Shown here: one piece after another, positions 1 through 14,900 of the stretch
Layout of the letters: each line of letters begins with the position of its first letter
Position numbering within the stretch: the first letter of the stretch is position 1
Assembly: GCA_963556255.1 (NCBI GenBank)
Contig: OY744607.1
Location: forward strand, 39,793,390-39,857,389
Source of the DNA: Allolobophora icterica
Lineage: Eukaryota; Annelida; Clitellata; Crassiclitellata; Lumbricidae
DNA: 64,000 bases
Reading direction: 5' to 3'
The notes under the pieces: model-generated
What the model saw: the letters and a program-made list of their open reading frames with translations, nothing else
Databases searched by the model: none
Told to the model about the DNA's origin: nothing
Position numbers and translations under genes: made by a program

Positions 1-175
1 GATGTGAAGGTCACTTCTGCAGAGCGGCCAAACTTGGAATCATTTCGAAGGAAGCGGGAACCCCCTCGCACCCTCAACGTACGTTCCGTCCAGAAGGTCA
101 CCAGTCGTAAATTCCAGTTTCCTAGTATGTCGGTGGAGTCCATAGGGCAATGCTCTCTCGATGTTGGTGATGCTG
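1..175 (+). CDS. DLGAP5: DLGAP-like exon A (5' end cut by window)
   Basis: Open from the first base in frame 1, coding about 58 residues rich in Arg/Lys/Ser (AERPNLESFRRKREPP and so on). It ends in phase 1 at GATGCTG|gtaagt, a consensus donor. No start codon is needed because the window edge truncates it. No family domain is visible here; the assignment rests on phase compatibility with exon B and on the typical basic N-terminal half of DLGAP5-like proteins. The exon may begin only a little before the window. Confidence 0.7.
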
Positions 176-3100
176 GTAAGTATGTCTGTCTGTACTATCA
201 AATAAACCTTTTAACCATTTTTAGTAACAGTTTGATTTAATTCCTTATTATTTATAATATGTTGTGATAGCATTATATGATGCCAGTGTTGCAATATAAA
301 GCACTTCCTACTGAAGGTATTTTAAATAACAATTGAGACTTGTTCAAGTGGAAAAAATTTACATAAACTGAAATGTCTTCTAAGATCACTGATTGTAACT
401 GAGTTAGGTGTCATAAATTTGTTGAAAAGGGATTTATTTATTTACAGGTATAAATACGGAATTGTTTATGTTTAAGGTATGGTAATCACAGTTAGATATA
501 ATGCTTGCAGATGTTGACAACAATCCCTTAGAGGTATCCTGGTGTAAAGAATTACATGTATTCTTATTAATCGGATATTTAAATTTTGGGAAGAGCTTGC
601 GTAGCACCCTACCACTTGAGCTCCTTGATCTTATCTTATTCCACAAGCACTTGAAAACCATTAAAATTGTTCAGTCGTGGTTTCTGTTGTTAGTTTGAGA
701 GTGCCTCTGATGAGTCTCTCTCTTGAAGAGGTGCTATATAAATCCATTATTATAATTGCAGTGTATGTCATGCTACTCTATGAATGTATCTCAAAGCGTG
801 TGGGTAGTGGAAAACCATATAAAATTATATGGGAATCTTGGGTTGCAAAATCTTTGAACTGGAAGAAAAATATGACTACAGCAATGGAACACCAGAGCAA
901 CCCTTATGTACAGGTCAAAGTGTTCCATAGTATATTGTTATTTTCAGTTGATGCCTTGCTAATAATATCCTGAATGAGGAGGGAGAGGGAGGTGTTAGTG
1001 CAATCACCTGTCTATCTATGTTTTTGCTACTCACATTACGTTCACTGGTTACCATGGCACCAACCAGTCTTTCTGTAGAAGTAGTATTTGTTTATGCTTT
1101 GAAGGTGGATCTAGTTTCAAATTAATTACTTTTCTGGTTTCTGCTTACTGTGAATAGTTTCCTTTATCCTTTGTAGCCATGTGTACTACATGTAGCTATT
1201 TTTACTGGGTCTGGTCTCCTCTGAGCTATTTCTGTAGTGGCAAAAACTGATAGCAGTGCATTGTATCGTGATTGAGTTTAGACATGTAGAGATTCTTTGC
1301 GTTTGGGTCCTAAGTTTCCTATTCTAGATGCACCAGCAAATTATTATTGCTGTAGTGACTATCATCACCCCCATTATTGTCCCGTTATCATATGCATCAT
1401 CACAGGCAGATGCAATTATGAGCATGATGGTCATTTTTACTTCATCACCACATGTGGTTTACCTATACCTTTTACTATTATGGCAATGCTTCTTTAATTT
1501 ACTAGGTATTAGTCAAGTCAGAGTGCAGGTAAGTTTGTGATTTGTGTAACAGTAATTTACCAGATGCAAGCAGTTAAAAATTACATGTGTAGGTGGCATT
1601 TGATAATTCATTAATTACTGGTCAGTTACGGATACAGTACCGATTACTTTGTTGATCATACCAGTAATGTTTGAAAACTAATCATCTCATGCTGTGGTAC
1701 TTACCTTTTAGTCATAATGTCTGTAATCCAATTTCCAGCTTTATTCTCTGACACATTTTTACTCTTCCTTTTGTTTTACTTTGAAAATCCTCTGATGTCC
1801 TTTCATGTGTTGCCTACACAGTGAAGCTACACATGCTTTACTTCTGAAAACTTTATAATGAAGTACTTTGCTTATTTCTTGAACTGTAGAGCTGTTCTAA
1901 GTGTTTAAAGAGAGTTGTTTTGTCAGCCACAGCTGTGACAGTCTATATGAACCCATACATTTCCTAGAGAACCTTTCACTAACACGGAACAGATTTAGGT
2001 TATCTGTATCCTGTTGTTTAGCCTATGACCAATGATGCTCTATATGCATACAGTCTGTTCATTGTATGGGGTATTTTCTTACTTATCATCTGCCCATACA
2101 ATGGCATACATGTATTGCCAATGACCACGCCTACGTGCTGGTAGAACTGGCCAACCTTCAGGGGTTCAAGATAATTGTACCTTCAAGGGTTCAAGATAAT
2201 TGTACCTTCAAGAGTTCAAGATCATTGTACCTTTTGGGTTATGTAAATCTTGCTCATTAAGATCAATATAACCACTCATATTTTTAGCAGAACTTTCTTA
2301 AGCTAACCACGAATTGCAGCGCTGGGTATGAAGTGTTAGTGACTTCATTTTCTTAGCTTAGGCATATGAGTGCAGGTGGCTAGTCCTCTACCTTGCCACC
2401 TGATCTTCCCACTGACAGTGTATGGTCAGTGTACTCATTTTAGCATAGTTGGAGCCGAAGTCTAGAAGCAAGCTTCTGCTCTAGTGGGATTTGAACTTCT
2501 GACCTCTCAATTGATAGTTCAGCAGCCACTGAACTATTGAGCACAACATACACTACATAAATATTAATTAATGTGAAGTGTAAGTATATGTGTAGGCGTT
2601 TTATAGATACTTGCCTTATATACATGTACATAGTATATATATTATATATATAGTGCATATAATCCTAAGAATGTATGAATTGTAATGATCTATATTTAAT
2701 TGATGTAACTTAGTGCTCCCGTATGGGCGTTTGTTTTCACAGCAGGCTTAAGAATGTTCCTTTCTGACAGTATTAAGATGTATGCAGTGATGAGTTTAAA
2801 GAGATAACCTGTACACTGGTATTTGGTGAATGTGTAGCAAGTTGGTCTACACACTTCAGAAGTCTGTGGATTAATATGTCAAGTAGATGTGTGCTGTTCA
2901 TTAAACGTCCTACACTTTAGCCCTCATCTCCCCCTCTGGTGGGCGTGTGCCCACCCCTAAGCATTTCTTCACATTGCTGTGAAGAATTGTTTTGGAGTTT
3001 GTGGACTAGTGATTTTATTTTCTCTTCTTACTTTCTCTTTCTTGCCTATCCAGGTCCTTTAGACTAGATGATGACACTGATATCACACTGCTTTGCTTCA

Positions 3101-6100
3101 GTTGTTTAAGGATGCTCTCTTGGGGTGCACAAAAGTGATTTTACTCACTCTGTATTCATCTATAATGAATCTTATCTTTCCAGGGCTCTAAGAATGTATG
3201 AGAAAACTGTCCACTATTCAGTGGGTGCTTACCTCCTTTTGGTATTGATAGCATTATCTGGTGGCCTTACTGGCTGAGAGCATTTATAGAGCATTCAGAG
3301 CATTTTTATAGTGCCTGTCCAAGAGTACTCAGAGGTGCACCCTGGTCAACTCCTGCAGTAAAGAATGTAATATTATGGTCTGTGTCCTACAGCCAGACGG
3401 ATGTCTGGCTATCATGAAAGCCGCACTGGCTGTGTGGTTACAGAACATTTGGTATTCATCGCGCAGTATGAACAATGTCTTAGAGCACACAAGTGTCTGC
3501 TCTTCCTAGGCATTACTTTTTAGGGTGTGGTCATGAATCATGATTAAGCTGCCCAGGACAAAATGTTATAGAAAAGTAGTTTAGTATGGTACATAAGATT
3601 GTGGTGTAGTGTGGGTATGGCTCAGAAGATAGTACCGGTAGTTAATATGGGCTTGTGAGAAGGTACCTAAGTGCATTTGCTGAATTGTGGTCTTTTGCAC
3701 TCATGATGTTATGTTCTTTAAACTTTGATGTCTATACATTCATGTGATGTCTCAGCAGGCACTTCAGCTCGCTGTAAGTTATAATCAGGTTTTCAGTTGT
3801 GAACTGCAATTGGCGTTTGGTATATGCTGGCCACGAACATCCTTCCTGCCTCTAGTCTGTGTTTGCTTCCTGCTGTGTGTCTGACTGGATTTCTGTACCT
3901 GGCAGTTCCTGTCACTTCTCGTTGCCTGAGCTGTTTGTGTCTGGTCGATTTCACAGACGTCTGTTTTCTGAAATAGAAGTTCTGAGGTTTTTATGAGTTC
4001 TGAGGTTTTTATGAACCATCCCTAATGGGCAGCCATGGGTAATTGGGTATGAAGCGTTAGGGACTTAATTTTTCTTGACTTCGGCATATGAGGACTGCAG
4101 GTGCCTAGCCCTCTCCCTCACTGTCTCATCTTCCCACCGACACCGACAGTGTGCGGTCAGTGTACTCTTTATAGCTGAGTTGAAACTCATGAAAAAGAGG
4201 GACCTTCTCCAGTTAGAGAAAATGCTAAATTACATTGCTGCTTAGCTCGAAAGTAAAACTCCATCAGTGCTGATCCGGTTTGCCTCTATTTACTGCACAG
4301 TGAGTGATACATGGAGATGGATGAGCTGGCGTGGTAGGTAGTCAGTGGATGTAATTTGGGAGTCCTGGACTAAGTGCTGCTAAATGAAATACCCTTGAGT
4401 CGTATTGATTTTGTAGTACACGCATTCTGCAGCACTTCGACCGCTTTCGCTGTCTACCAGTATATCCTGATAAACGATAATTTTATGAATGAGAGTGCTA
4501 TCTATAGGTCCTTTTGAAGCATAGGCGCCGATGATACTAATTTCATTTCTAAACCTGCTGTGCACCAGCTGGTTAATTGTTTTGTTGGTGATTGTTCTAA
4601 TGATCTAGAGTGGTCTAGGGCGATTGTTTTATTGTGATTGTCCTAATGTTCTAGTGTGGCTGCTTTATGGTGATTGTTCTGGTGTGAGTGTTCTAATGAC
4701 CTAGTGTGACTGCTTCAGGGTGATTGTTCTAATAGTTCTAATGATGTAGTGTGACTGCTTTAGGGTGATTGTCCTATTGATCTAGTGTGATTGCTTCATG
4801 GTGATTGTTCTAATGTGATTCAATTCAATTCAATTCAACTTTATTGATCCGAATTCAATACAAAAGTACAGTAGGAACAAATCAGAATGTAACACTTTCC
4901 GGATACAATAGGGAAAGCCCAAAAGGGACATAGGTCCCACTTAATTAGGGCTGCCTATTTGTTATTGTTCTAATTATCTTGTGTGACTGTTTAGGGTGAT
5001 TGTTCTAGTGTGATTGTTCTAATGATCTAGTGCAGTGGTTCCCAACCTTTTTCAGACCAGGCACCTTTACTAAAATCAGTCCGTGGCACCTGGCCTTAAT
5101 TTCATTTGTTTTTCTTCTAATTAGTTCTTTATTTTATTGATGAGCAACATACCTTGTATTCAAGTGTAGTATTGTGAACATTGCATTACTTTAAGTTTAA
5201 AAAAATAGTTACATAGGCCTATGTCGGTAGTGATATTCAGTCGTTTTTCACATTTCTTGACAGAAAAAGCTGCATGAAATTAATATTCTCCAGCCACAGC
5301 ACCTCTAGATCTAGTGTGATGGGTTTAGGGATTGTTCTAGTGTGATCGCTCTTCTGACTGGTGCATTTAGGTCTTTATTGAACCAGGTGTTGGGGCATAA
5401 CAAGTGTTTACGTTATGTATTACCACATGTCAGTTCAGAGATTACATCGAAACCGTAAATTATTTGACATGTTGTTCTATTGTATATGAAATGATAACAC
5501 AAAATGGCTTATTGGATTAAAATGTTAAATTCTTTGCAGCTCTAGAGCAAAGCTTTATTTTATAACAGAAATGGTTTTTTGGATTAAACCATTCAATTCC
5601 TGGATTTTATAACACAAAATGTTTTTTTTGGATTAAACCATTCAATTCCTGGATTTTATAACACAAAATGCTTTTTGGATTAAACCATTCAATTCCTGGA
5701 TTTTATAACACAAAATGGTTTTTTGGATTAAACCATTCAATTCCTGGATTTTATAACACAAAATGGTTTTTTGGATTAAACCATTCAATTCCTGGCAGCT
5801 TTAAAGCAAAACTTTATTTTATAATACAAAATGGTTTTTTGGATTAAACCGTTCAATTCCTGGATTTTATAACACAAAATGTTTTTTGGATTAAACTGTT
5901 CAGTTCCTGGAAGCTTTAGAGCAAAACTTTATTTAAGTATGATATCTTATAAACTCAGCCTTCGGTCTAATGACAGACAGCATTTGAAAGTGATGCAGAA
6001 ATCCAGACAGATTCTGAGGTCCAAGAAAAACATTGCCATATCTCCAAACGTATCCACATGGTGACAAGGTTGAAAGGCAGGACTTGAAACTTGAAAGCAC

Positions 6101-8816
6101 TGATATGAACTCATGAATAAGGTTGAAGTGCACTTCCAAGCTTTGATGCATGCCCAGCCTGACGTTGAGGTGATGCCAAATGAAGATGCTCTTCATTTCA
6201 GTTATTTGTTGTTGAATTGTGTCTTCAGCGCTGTCACCAATTCCCCATATATTTGTCTTTCTGTTGATGCTTTTGAATGGTCAAGCGAACCATTTGAGGA
6301 AATACATATGTTGTTACATATTGTTGCCCCATCTAGACATAAATGGGAAAGGGACGTATTGGTTTTATGACAAGCCAGGCAGAGCTCTTGCATGATACTG
6401 AAAATGGACTGTATAAATATCACAGACATGTACACATAGGCATTTGTATGTGTATGTACAGTGACTGTCCTGTGGATCAGCCTTTGCATCTGACTTTTGC
6501 CAAGGCTCAGTTGCTGAGCACTTCTGAGTGTAATTAGATATTTTGATGAAGCTCTATATAAATTTAATGGATGAGTTAATTAACTACTCAGTGAATATGC
6601 ATATGTGCATATACACAAGAATATAGTGGGTTAAGGATTGTCCTTTCCAGTGTCACTGAACAAGTGTGCATTCCTTTAGAGCAGCAGTCCTTTTCAGTGC
6701 CACTCTGAATGAACCCTGCTATGGCTCCACTTGTTTATTCTGTCACCAATGGATTCCTGGTAAGATTGCTTGCTGCTGCTAATAGTTTGAATTCGATAAA
6801 TGACTGCCTTAGGCAGGGCGTGATAGCATCGAAATGAACTGGTAGAATTACGTTGTTAAGGCATGGAGTGGTCACTGTACCCCAGAAATTACTTAGAATG
6901 CTGTCTTTGGAGTCGTAACAAGAACCCCTTATAATGAGGTTGCGTTATGATGAATTTCTTTCTTATACGTTTAGTAGATTTTGGATTCATATTCCCAACT
7001 GTTTTTTTAAAAATCAGAATTCGTGTTACGATGGAGCGTGTTATAATGAGCATCCGTTGTATTGCTCTTCTTCTTCTTCTTCGTGTGATGTAGGCTATTG
7101 TGTAGAAAGTGGACCGCGTGTTCGCTTTGTCAGTGGCTATAGACGGTTTTTCTGCATCCAAACTAATGTCGATGCTCGTATAGTATGTCCACTCATGTCC
7201 AGTACAGCTCTAAACAAGCACTACCATGATGGTCAACATCCAGCTCTGGACAGACTCGATTACTGCTGATTTCCCCCCCCCCTCTGGTCGGACAGTGTAG
7301 CCTAGTATTTTTAGCATCAGTTGGTTTTCTGCTGCTGCAGTCACTCGCCATCCAGCAGACATTTATTGTTCTGCCAGTCTCCAGCAGATGGCTGTTCCGT
7401 GGCCCTCCCACCGTCTGCTACTCCTTCCCTTCGCTGGCACCCGGCTGGCATGGAAATCGATGACTGTGCAGGCATGCATATTCAACAGAAGGGCGGTGGA
7501 CTAGGCCTAGCCGCTACTGCCATCGTATTAGCAGCAGCAGCTTCAGCAGCTGCCAGCGAGCCATTGCAACGTCTCGGGAGATGGTGCGCCGTTCCATGAG
7601 GTGAATTATGATTGCGTTGCACCGGAGCCAGTTACGAGGAAAGTAGTGCGCAAGAGACAACGTTTTTCTTGTGGAAACCATTGAACTTGGGATGAATTGT
7701 TAGGGTGGACACGAGCGGTAATCGTGCCTGTTTGAGTTGCTGTGTTTTATCCAAGTATTCGGAGGTTTCACGGAACTACTCGCGTTGTACGGTTGGATGA
7801 CTTGCATTTATAGACGGGTCATCATTGGAAAATGTTCAGACGCGTATCACTGTTTACCGGTACCCTGAATTTTGTGCATGTGCTTCGAAAGGTCTTTGAC
7901 CTTACCGGTATCGAAGTTCTGCTATATTAAGAATTTTTTTATGATGATTCTGAAACTTTCTTAGAACCGAATCTTACATAGACACACGAATAACGTCGTA
8001 CCTAGACAATAAAGCTACCGTAGTTGTTTCAATTGGAAATAATTTTGCCCAGAACTCGAAGCTGACTAGGTGGCAGTCGGAAGGGTGTTTGATGTTGTAC
8101 TAGTGGTTCAGTTTAGTGCATTTAATTGATAAGTAAAACACAAGCGGGAGTGCATGGCTTCTCTGGGCTGCAGTGGTAGTAATGGAGAACAGACGGAATT
8201 TTCTTTCTGGAGTGTGTTTACGTTTTGCCTCTGTGCCAGAAGAAGAAAGAAAAGATCAGGTAAGCACAATTTTCCAGTTTACCATAGGTAAACAAATTTT
8301 GTAGCACAACAGTTACTCAATCAGAAGGGATCAATTGAGCCCAGTTTCCAGAACTTTTTTTAAGGAAAAGGACTTCATAATGCAGTTCAGTTTGCATATA
8401 CGATTAGGCGTAGCTGCTACTGCCATCGTATTATGGGGTGTTGCCCAAACCTGGGTGCTGCGGCACCAGAGTGCCATGAACCTGCTCAAGGGATGCAACG
8501 GTTGGATAATACCTGTACTGCTTTTTTGTTTAAAAATGTGAGAACTGCTGATTATCGTAACTGAAATAGGCCTTTAAGAAAGTGAAAACTTAAAATAGTG
8601 CAGAAGTAGTCTCAACACTGTGGTTGAATACAAGGACCGTTGCTTTTAATTAAAATAAAGAACTAACTGGAAGAAAATTAAACGAAATTAAGGCCAGGTG
8701 CCATTGACTGACATTTAGTAAGGGTGCCTTGTTCAGAAAAAAGTTGGAAATCACCAATTAATGCAGTCTATCAGTAACATGTGACTGACCTCAGGTTTTG
8801 GGTTTCGTATTTTGAG

Positions 8817-8904
<88 letters not shown>

Positions 8905-11900
8905 AGCAGCTTTTACTGAACACCACATAACATTTATCAGATTATTGTATCAGCTACAGTATACTATAGTGTGTTAGATATAAAAGGTGAAAGCAAAGGG
9001 ACTTTAATCACTTGAAGACTGACTAAGTGGTCTGACTAACTTCTTATAGCAGATTTCACGTAGCCCAATGACTTCTTGTTGCTTACACATCAATCATTAC
9101 CCGTTGTTTAAAGCAGCATGAACAATTAACCTGTGGGGCTGTGGGACTACTTTGTCTTGTCACTCACTCGGAATGTTGAAGAATGCAGTTGGGGCCAAAG
9201 CAGTACACCCTTTTCTCACTGTGTTTTGGGCACCAGTCAGGTCATTTCCGGTCTGTCTTTTGAATCCCGTGGCGGGGATATCTTGTATGTAGCTAATATC
9301 ATGTTTGCTACTGGATTTAACAAAAATAGACTAATCAATGAATACATCAAGTCACGCATGCATACGTACAACACAACACACACTGGCACACACACAGGCA
9401 CAAACAACCACACACACACACACACACACACACACCCGTAAGAGTCTCTCAGAAGAGCTGAGTGTATGACTTATAATTAATCAGAGGAATAACCACTGAG
9501 TTAAACTGAAAATGCAGCTGAACCACGTTCTTGGGTTAAATTAATCTGCAGGTGTCTGAAGTTTTATTGTCATGTCAGCTGATGTCATTTTGTCCCAGCT
9601 GTTTGAACTCAACAGTTGTGTTGTTTTGTGAGGACTATTTTGGCCATGTTTTTAAATGCATGATTTGTGATAAATTTGGGGTTAAAGGTTTTGAGTCTAG
9701 AGTCATTGTTGTCTTTGCAGTTGAAAGCGATTGTGAAAGCCACAGTCTATAGTTGGAAGATAACTCTGCATAGACCCTGCAAATATGATGGTGTACAATT
9801 TATAGGCTTTGGCTGTGGAAGTTGCTTCTGATTTCATGGAGATCTAGAAGGAACGGGGTAGCTAGGAGTGTGGAGATATTACCAACTTTTCTTATTCTAA
9901 ACCCGTGAGAGTGGGTTACTGATTCTCTCTAGCTGTCTGATCCACCCACTGACTTCTCCTTCAGTGCACATACTTGTTTGATAGCCGAGTTCACTAGAGG
10001 GCAGTAGTGAAACAGCATTCTTGATGTATATTTTTGTCCTAGTGAGAATTTGATTGGACCTAATCCCTGGACTGTTAGCCCTATTAACCAGGGAAGTGCC
10101 TGTAACTTGCTCTTAGTTGTGAAACTGATAGATCTCTTTGATGTCTTTCAAGATAGCATTTTTAACTTAAGTTACAATACAGTACTCTAGTATGACTAAG
10201 CACTTATGTAGCCCCTTTTCAGAGGCACTATACAAATTTGCAAGTACCGATACATTTAGGACGAACCCTCTATTCTAGAGTCTATCTCAAAAGTGTATAG
10301 CCGGGAGATAGTGCAATAGTTGAAAGTGTATTAAACCGTGTTGAGCATTGCTGTACAGATTGGTGGAGGGGTACTTCCACATTGCAGGAAGACTTGAGAT
10401 CAGACCCACGTTTGCCTAGAAAACCCTCTGAGTCATTTCCATTGTCAGAGGAAACGGTTCCAAGTGGTTCAGTCTGGAAGCAACTGGTAATCCACAGGAA
10501 ATTAGATCCAGCCTGGATTTACAAAGCGAGCAAAACAAGGAGAAGGAAGAGGAGAAGGAGGCTGGTTACAAACTGGATACAGGGGAGGTTAAAGTGAGGA
10601 TTCTTGTGTGCCTGGATGACCCGTCAGTGGGATGTATGAGGGATAAATTCCAAGGCAGTTATCAGCCTAGACCAGATTTCCAAGGACTGCTTTTGTGAAA
10701 TCTGATTTCCAGGTCTCTTTAAAGAGCGCTTGATTTAATCAGACCCAGCAGACAGGATTTAATTATAATAATCGTTGGTGCTGCTTGCATTAACTCCAGT
10801 TTGAAATCTCAGTATGTTAGCTGTCTTAACATGTTGTATCATTGTCTTTGTTGTTGTCATCATCATGATCATCTTCATGTTGTTGTTGGTAGCAAATTGA
10901 TTCTTGTGGCTTCTTCTTCTAGAGTATGTGGCTTGTGTCCAACCAGTTGAAGGGTTTATCATCAGCAAGATGGCTACCATTGGCATTTTAAGGAGTTTGT
11001 ACCTTGCTGACAGTGATTGCCTTCTGTCATGTCGGGTCACTTTCTGTATGAGGTCTTGTTTAATTTCACCTGAAAAAATATTCAGCATTAAAAAGTTTTA
11101 ACAATGAGTTAAAAATTATAATCATGGTGATAAAACAGTTAGAAGTAATAATTGAATTGTGTTTCTGCTTGGTGTCATGCTGTGTCAGACTCATCATTTT
11201 TGAACTGGAGCTGTGGAGTACAAGACAAGACATTTGGTATACCAAATGGATGGCGTCAGAAACTGATGATGAGGATGATGAAAACAGTTAAAGCATGGAC
11301 CATCATTAAAGCCATCCACAGACTTTTCCTCTTAGTGTTAATGTGTTATGAGTACTACAGGATGCTATGTTTAAAGAGGCCGAGTCCAGCCAGATAGTAC
11401 TGCCAAAAGAACTACTAAAAGAGGGCAGGGATGAGAGCTTGGGCTCTGCGGCTGTATGTATGAGAATAGTAGTAGTAGTAGTAGCACTTCCAGTGTTTAG
11501 CGACATCTTGGATAGCAGGGCCGTTGACGTCGCCCTCCTCCTTTTTCCAGGATTGGGACTGGCACTATTGGCACTACGGATAGTGGTGGGAGTTCCATGT
11601 ATCGGAATGAAATCTTCATGGGAAACGTTGAGTCCGGTATTAAAGAAAGAAAATGGCAGTTGATGTGATTTATGATCTTAGGCCGATGCAGCTGTTAATA
11701 CCGCTGGAGAATCCGGTTGAAATGATCGGTTGACTGTACAGCAAATGAGGCAGCTGCTCGGATGAATCACCAACTAATATTTAGGTCACACAGCCGGCCT
11801 CTTGGTCTTACAGTTATTTTGCTCAATACATCGACAAAACTACTGGCGTTTTGTGGTTCAAAAGCACAGGCGTGTGGATGCTATGATATGGTTGTTGCTG

Positions 11901-14900
11901 AAGAAGAACGCAGAGCCTCGTCCTCTGATACATACAGTAGCAGCCGTGTTAGTGGTTCAATGCTATAAACCTTTCAGTCCATCTTTTATAGTGTCCGTGT
12001 GTCAAGTAGCACTCTTAATTACAATAGGCTGCTTTAGCTAATAAACTCTTAACAGCTTGTTAGTAGGACACGTGTAGGCTTGCTGTGCTAGTCTGCGTAT
12101 ACATGGGTTTCACTTTGACTTTCTGGTTAGCCGTTGAGTCATAAAGCTAACAGCCCACAGTCTAGTGTACATTAATTTTAGTCTAGTCCGGTCCATAGTG
12201 TGCACCATTTGGTTAGGATGTTAGTCTGTTTTAGAGCAGTTTCATTGATAGTCGTTCAGTAAACGTGCTTACTCCGGGTTTAAATAATACATGCTATCTT
12301 CTGTTTTAAGCCATTAAGTATCGACAGATCATTAGGATCAGGCTGGTTATCTCGTTTTTATGAGTGGCTTTTAACTGATTGATCTGAGAATGATGTCATC
12401 GGATTGTATGATGAAGCACCCGGACACAATACTCTGTGGACGTGGTACAGTTCGTGAAAAGATACAACTGTATTCGAAAAATGGTTTGTGGCATTTATTC
12501 AGTGTTGCATAAAATGACATTCAGCCTTGTTCAGAGTCATTATTCATTTCGTTTGAACCTTGCTTGCAACAATAGCTGCTACAGACGAATTCTGTAGTCA
12601 TTTATTAAAATTTGGCCTAAGGGTTTGGCCATTGAATTTTCAGTTTGGCACACTATTGCAGCAATTACTTTAATGTGGTTATGAATAGTATATATGACAA
12701 TCAATCAGTTGCTCAGTTTGCAAGTTATACACTCATCATCATCATCATCATCAGTTCCTGATGCCAGCCATTTGGCGGCGATGGGTACAAATAAATGATC
12801 TCCATTGTCCTCAGTCACTTGTTAAGTCCACTGCCTCCTTAATCTTCGTCCAAGTGATGTTATGTCCTCCTTTATATTATCTATCCAGCATAGTCTGCCT
12901 TTCTTTTTTCCTTTAAATCTTCCATGTAGTGCACTGTGTGGGACTTGGTCAACTGGCATTCTCACCACATGTCCAAACCATCGGAGTCTTCATTGAACGA
13001 CTTTGTCTAGTACAGTTAATCAAGATTGGATACCTAATGATTGTCTTATCTCATCATTTCTTATTTTCTGCAGTCTTGAAATCCCTACTATCAGTAAATT
13101 ATTCAATAAATCACTTGTGATCAGCAAGTGAGTTTATATAGCACACACCTCCAACATGATCCTTTGACTTGATGATCACGCTTCTGACGAGGATTGCATT
13201 TAGAAAAATATGTTGCTTTTCCTTTTTGCCTTTGTACTATGTTCAATGGCTGAATCAATCAACAAAGGCATATAGTATGCATCACAATCAGTCAATAAGT
13301 GTATGTGGTACACACAACAATTGATCAAGCTATGTTCAACTATTTGTTAAGTGGAGTAGATTTTCTAGATGTTTGACTGCTTCTCAAAGAAACCAAGCAT
13401 TACAGTCAACACTTTATTTTAAACCTACATGTAAAACACTTTATTTCAATTATTGCAGTAATCATGTATTACAGTAATCATGAAACCCACATAAAAAATT
13501 CAATTCTGTTTAACCAGATTCATAGACTGAAAAGTTATATCTAACATGAATGATCAGAATTGTGTTTAGGTATACTAAGAGATAGTTATAAAAATGCGAG
13601 GTGATCCGGTTTATACTTCACATCTGGTCATTGCAAAACTCTCAGCTAGTGGTGTGAGTTACTTTAAAAATTAGTGATAAAGAATATTAAATAGTCGAAA
13701 GATTTTCGCTTTTGAGGGTAAATATGAAAGATATAAGATTTTGAAGGAACATTCCACCAATTATGGGAAACCTATTAGGTTCCACATAGCGTTTAAAGTA
13801 GGGCTGTACCGAATAGGTGATTATCACTATTCGGCCGAATACGAATAGTTGGACCAACTATTCGGCCGAATACGAATACGAATACGAATACGAATAGTGT
13901 ACAAAATAGGTCTACCGACAACATTCAAAATTTCAAATGTAAGCAAAAGTTTCAGTTCAGTAAATTTAATACATAGACTAAAAGTAAACAGTTAACTACA
14001 TGTAATTTTTGCATCCTTCTGCCAGTCTGTGTAAACTTGGAATGGAACTAATTTAACTAATCTTAGAAATTGTCACTACTTGTTCACTCCACTCGCTATA
14101 GCAGCCGCATATGCAGAAACAGATGTCACGTGACCACTATTCGTATTCGGTCCGACCGCTACTATTCGGCCGAATACCGAATAGCTATTTGGCCCACTAT
14201 TCGGCCCCGAAGCGAATACGAAGCGAATATTCGGTACAGCCCTAGTTTAAAGTGGGTGGGAATCGCGTTCCCACTGCTCTCGAAATTTGTTGCTTGCATT
14301 CCCACTGCTCACAATGCAATAGAACCCTTGTAACGCATGCGTTCCAATAGAACTCTTCTTTGGAGTTCCCACTGCTCACCCAAACCACTTAACCACTGCT
14401 TCTAAAGCTTCCTATTATGGCTTACAGTAATTAATGCTAAGTTTGTTAAACGTTCATTGATTCATTCCTAATTCTCTACCCCTTGGCTCAAAGATTATAA
14501 TAAGCCCACAGATTCTAGAGACGTTGAAAATTGAGATAACCTTGTAGCGTCATTGACAGAACTTTCAGTTTGACCTGGTTTAAACTGAATATGACTCATA
14601 TTCATTATTATAACGTTCTTTTGTTCGCATCACATGATTTTGATGTTTGAATTGTTTCCATGTGACTTGACAGCTGATTGGTAGACTATTTGTCTTTTGA
14701 TTGTGGAGAGCATGGGTTTGAGCCTCCAAAATGGTTACAGTTTTAACTAGGGCTGTACCGAATAGGTGATCATCACTATTCGGCCGAATACGAATAATTG
14801 GACCAACTATTCGGCCGAATACGAATACGAATAGTGTACAGAATAGGTCTACCAACAACATTCAAAATTTCAAATGTAAACAAAAGTTTCAGTTCAGTAA

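Larger units (their letters stand above)
4565..5365 (+). repeat. Degenerate minisatellite split by two mobile elements
   Basis: Units of about 45-50 bp built from GTGATTGTTCTAATGATCTA and TGTGACTGCTTTAGGG run over 4565-4815, resume at about 4966-5032 and again at 5309-5365. The interruptions are a LINE 3' tail (4816-4965) and a hAT-like element (5033-5308), so the array predates both. Confidence 0.8.

Noticed and set aside
6889..7161. Pogo/Tigger-like fragment (ACCCCTTATAATGAGG wording) and overlapping frames
   Set aside because: Similar wording occurs near 17735-17865 and 59165, but no inverted ends or TA duplication could be placed, so it is not listed as an element.
10382..10597. 71-codon frame ending in an Arg/Lys-rich stretch
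   Set aside because: No phase-compatible splice sites and no homology; the basic tail comes from an AGGAGAAGG purine run.
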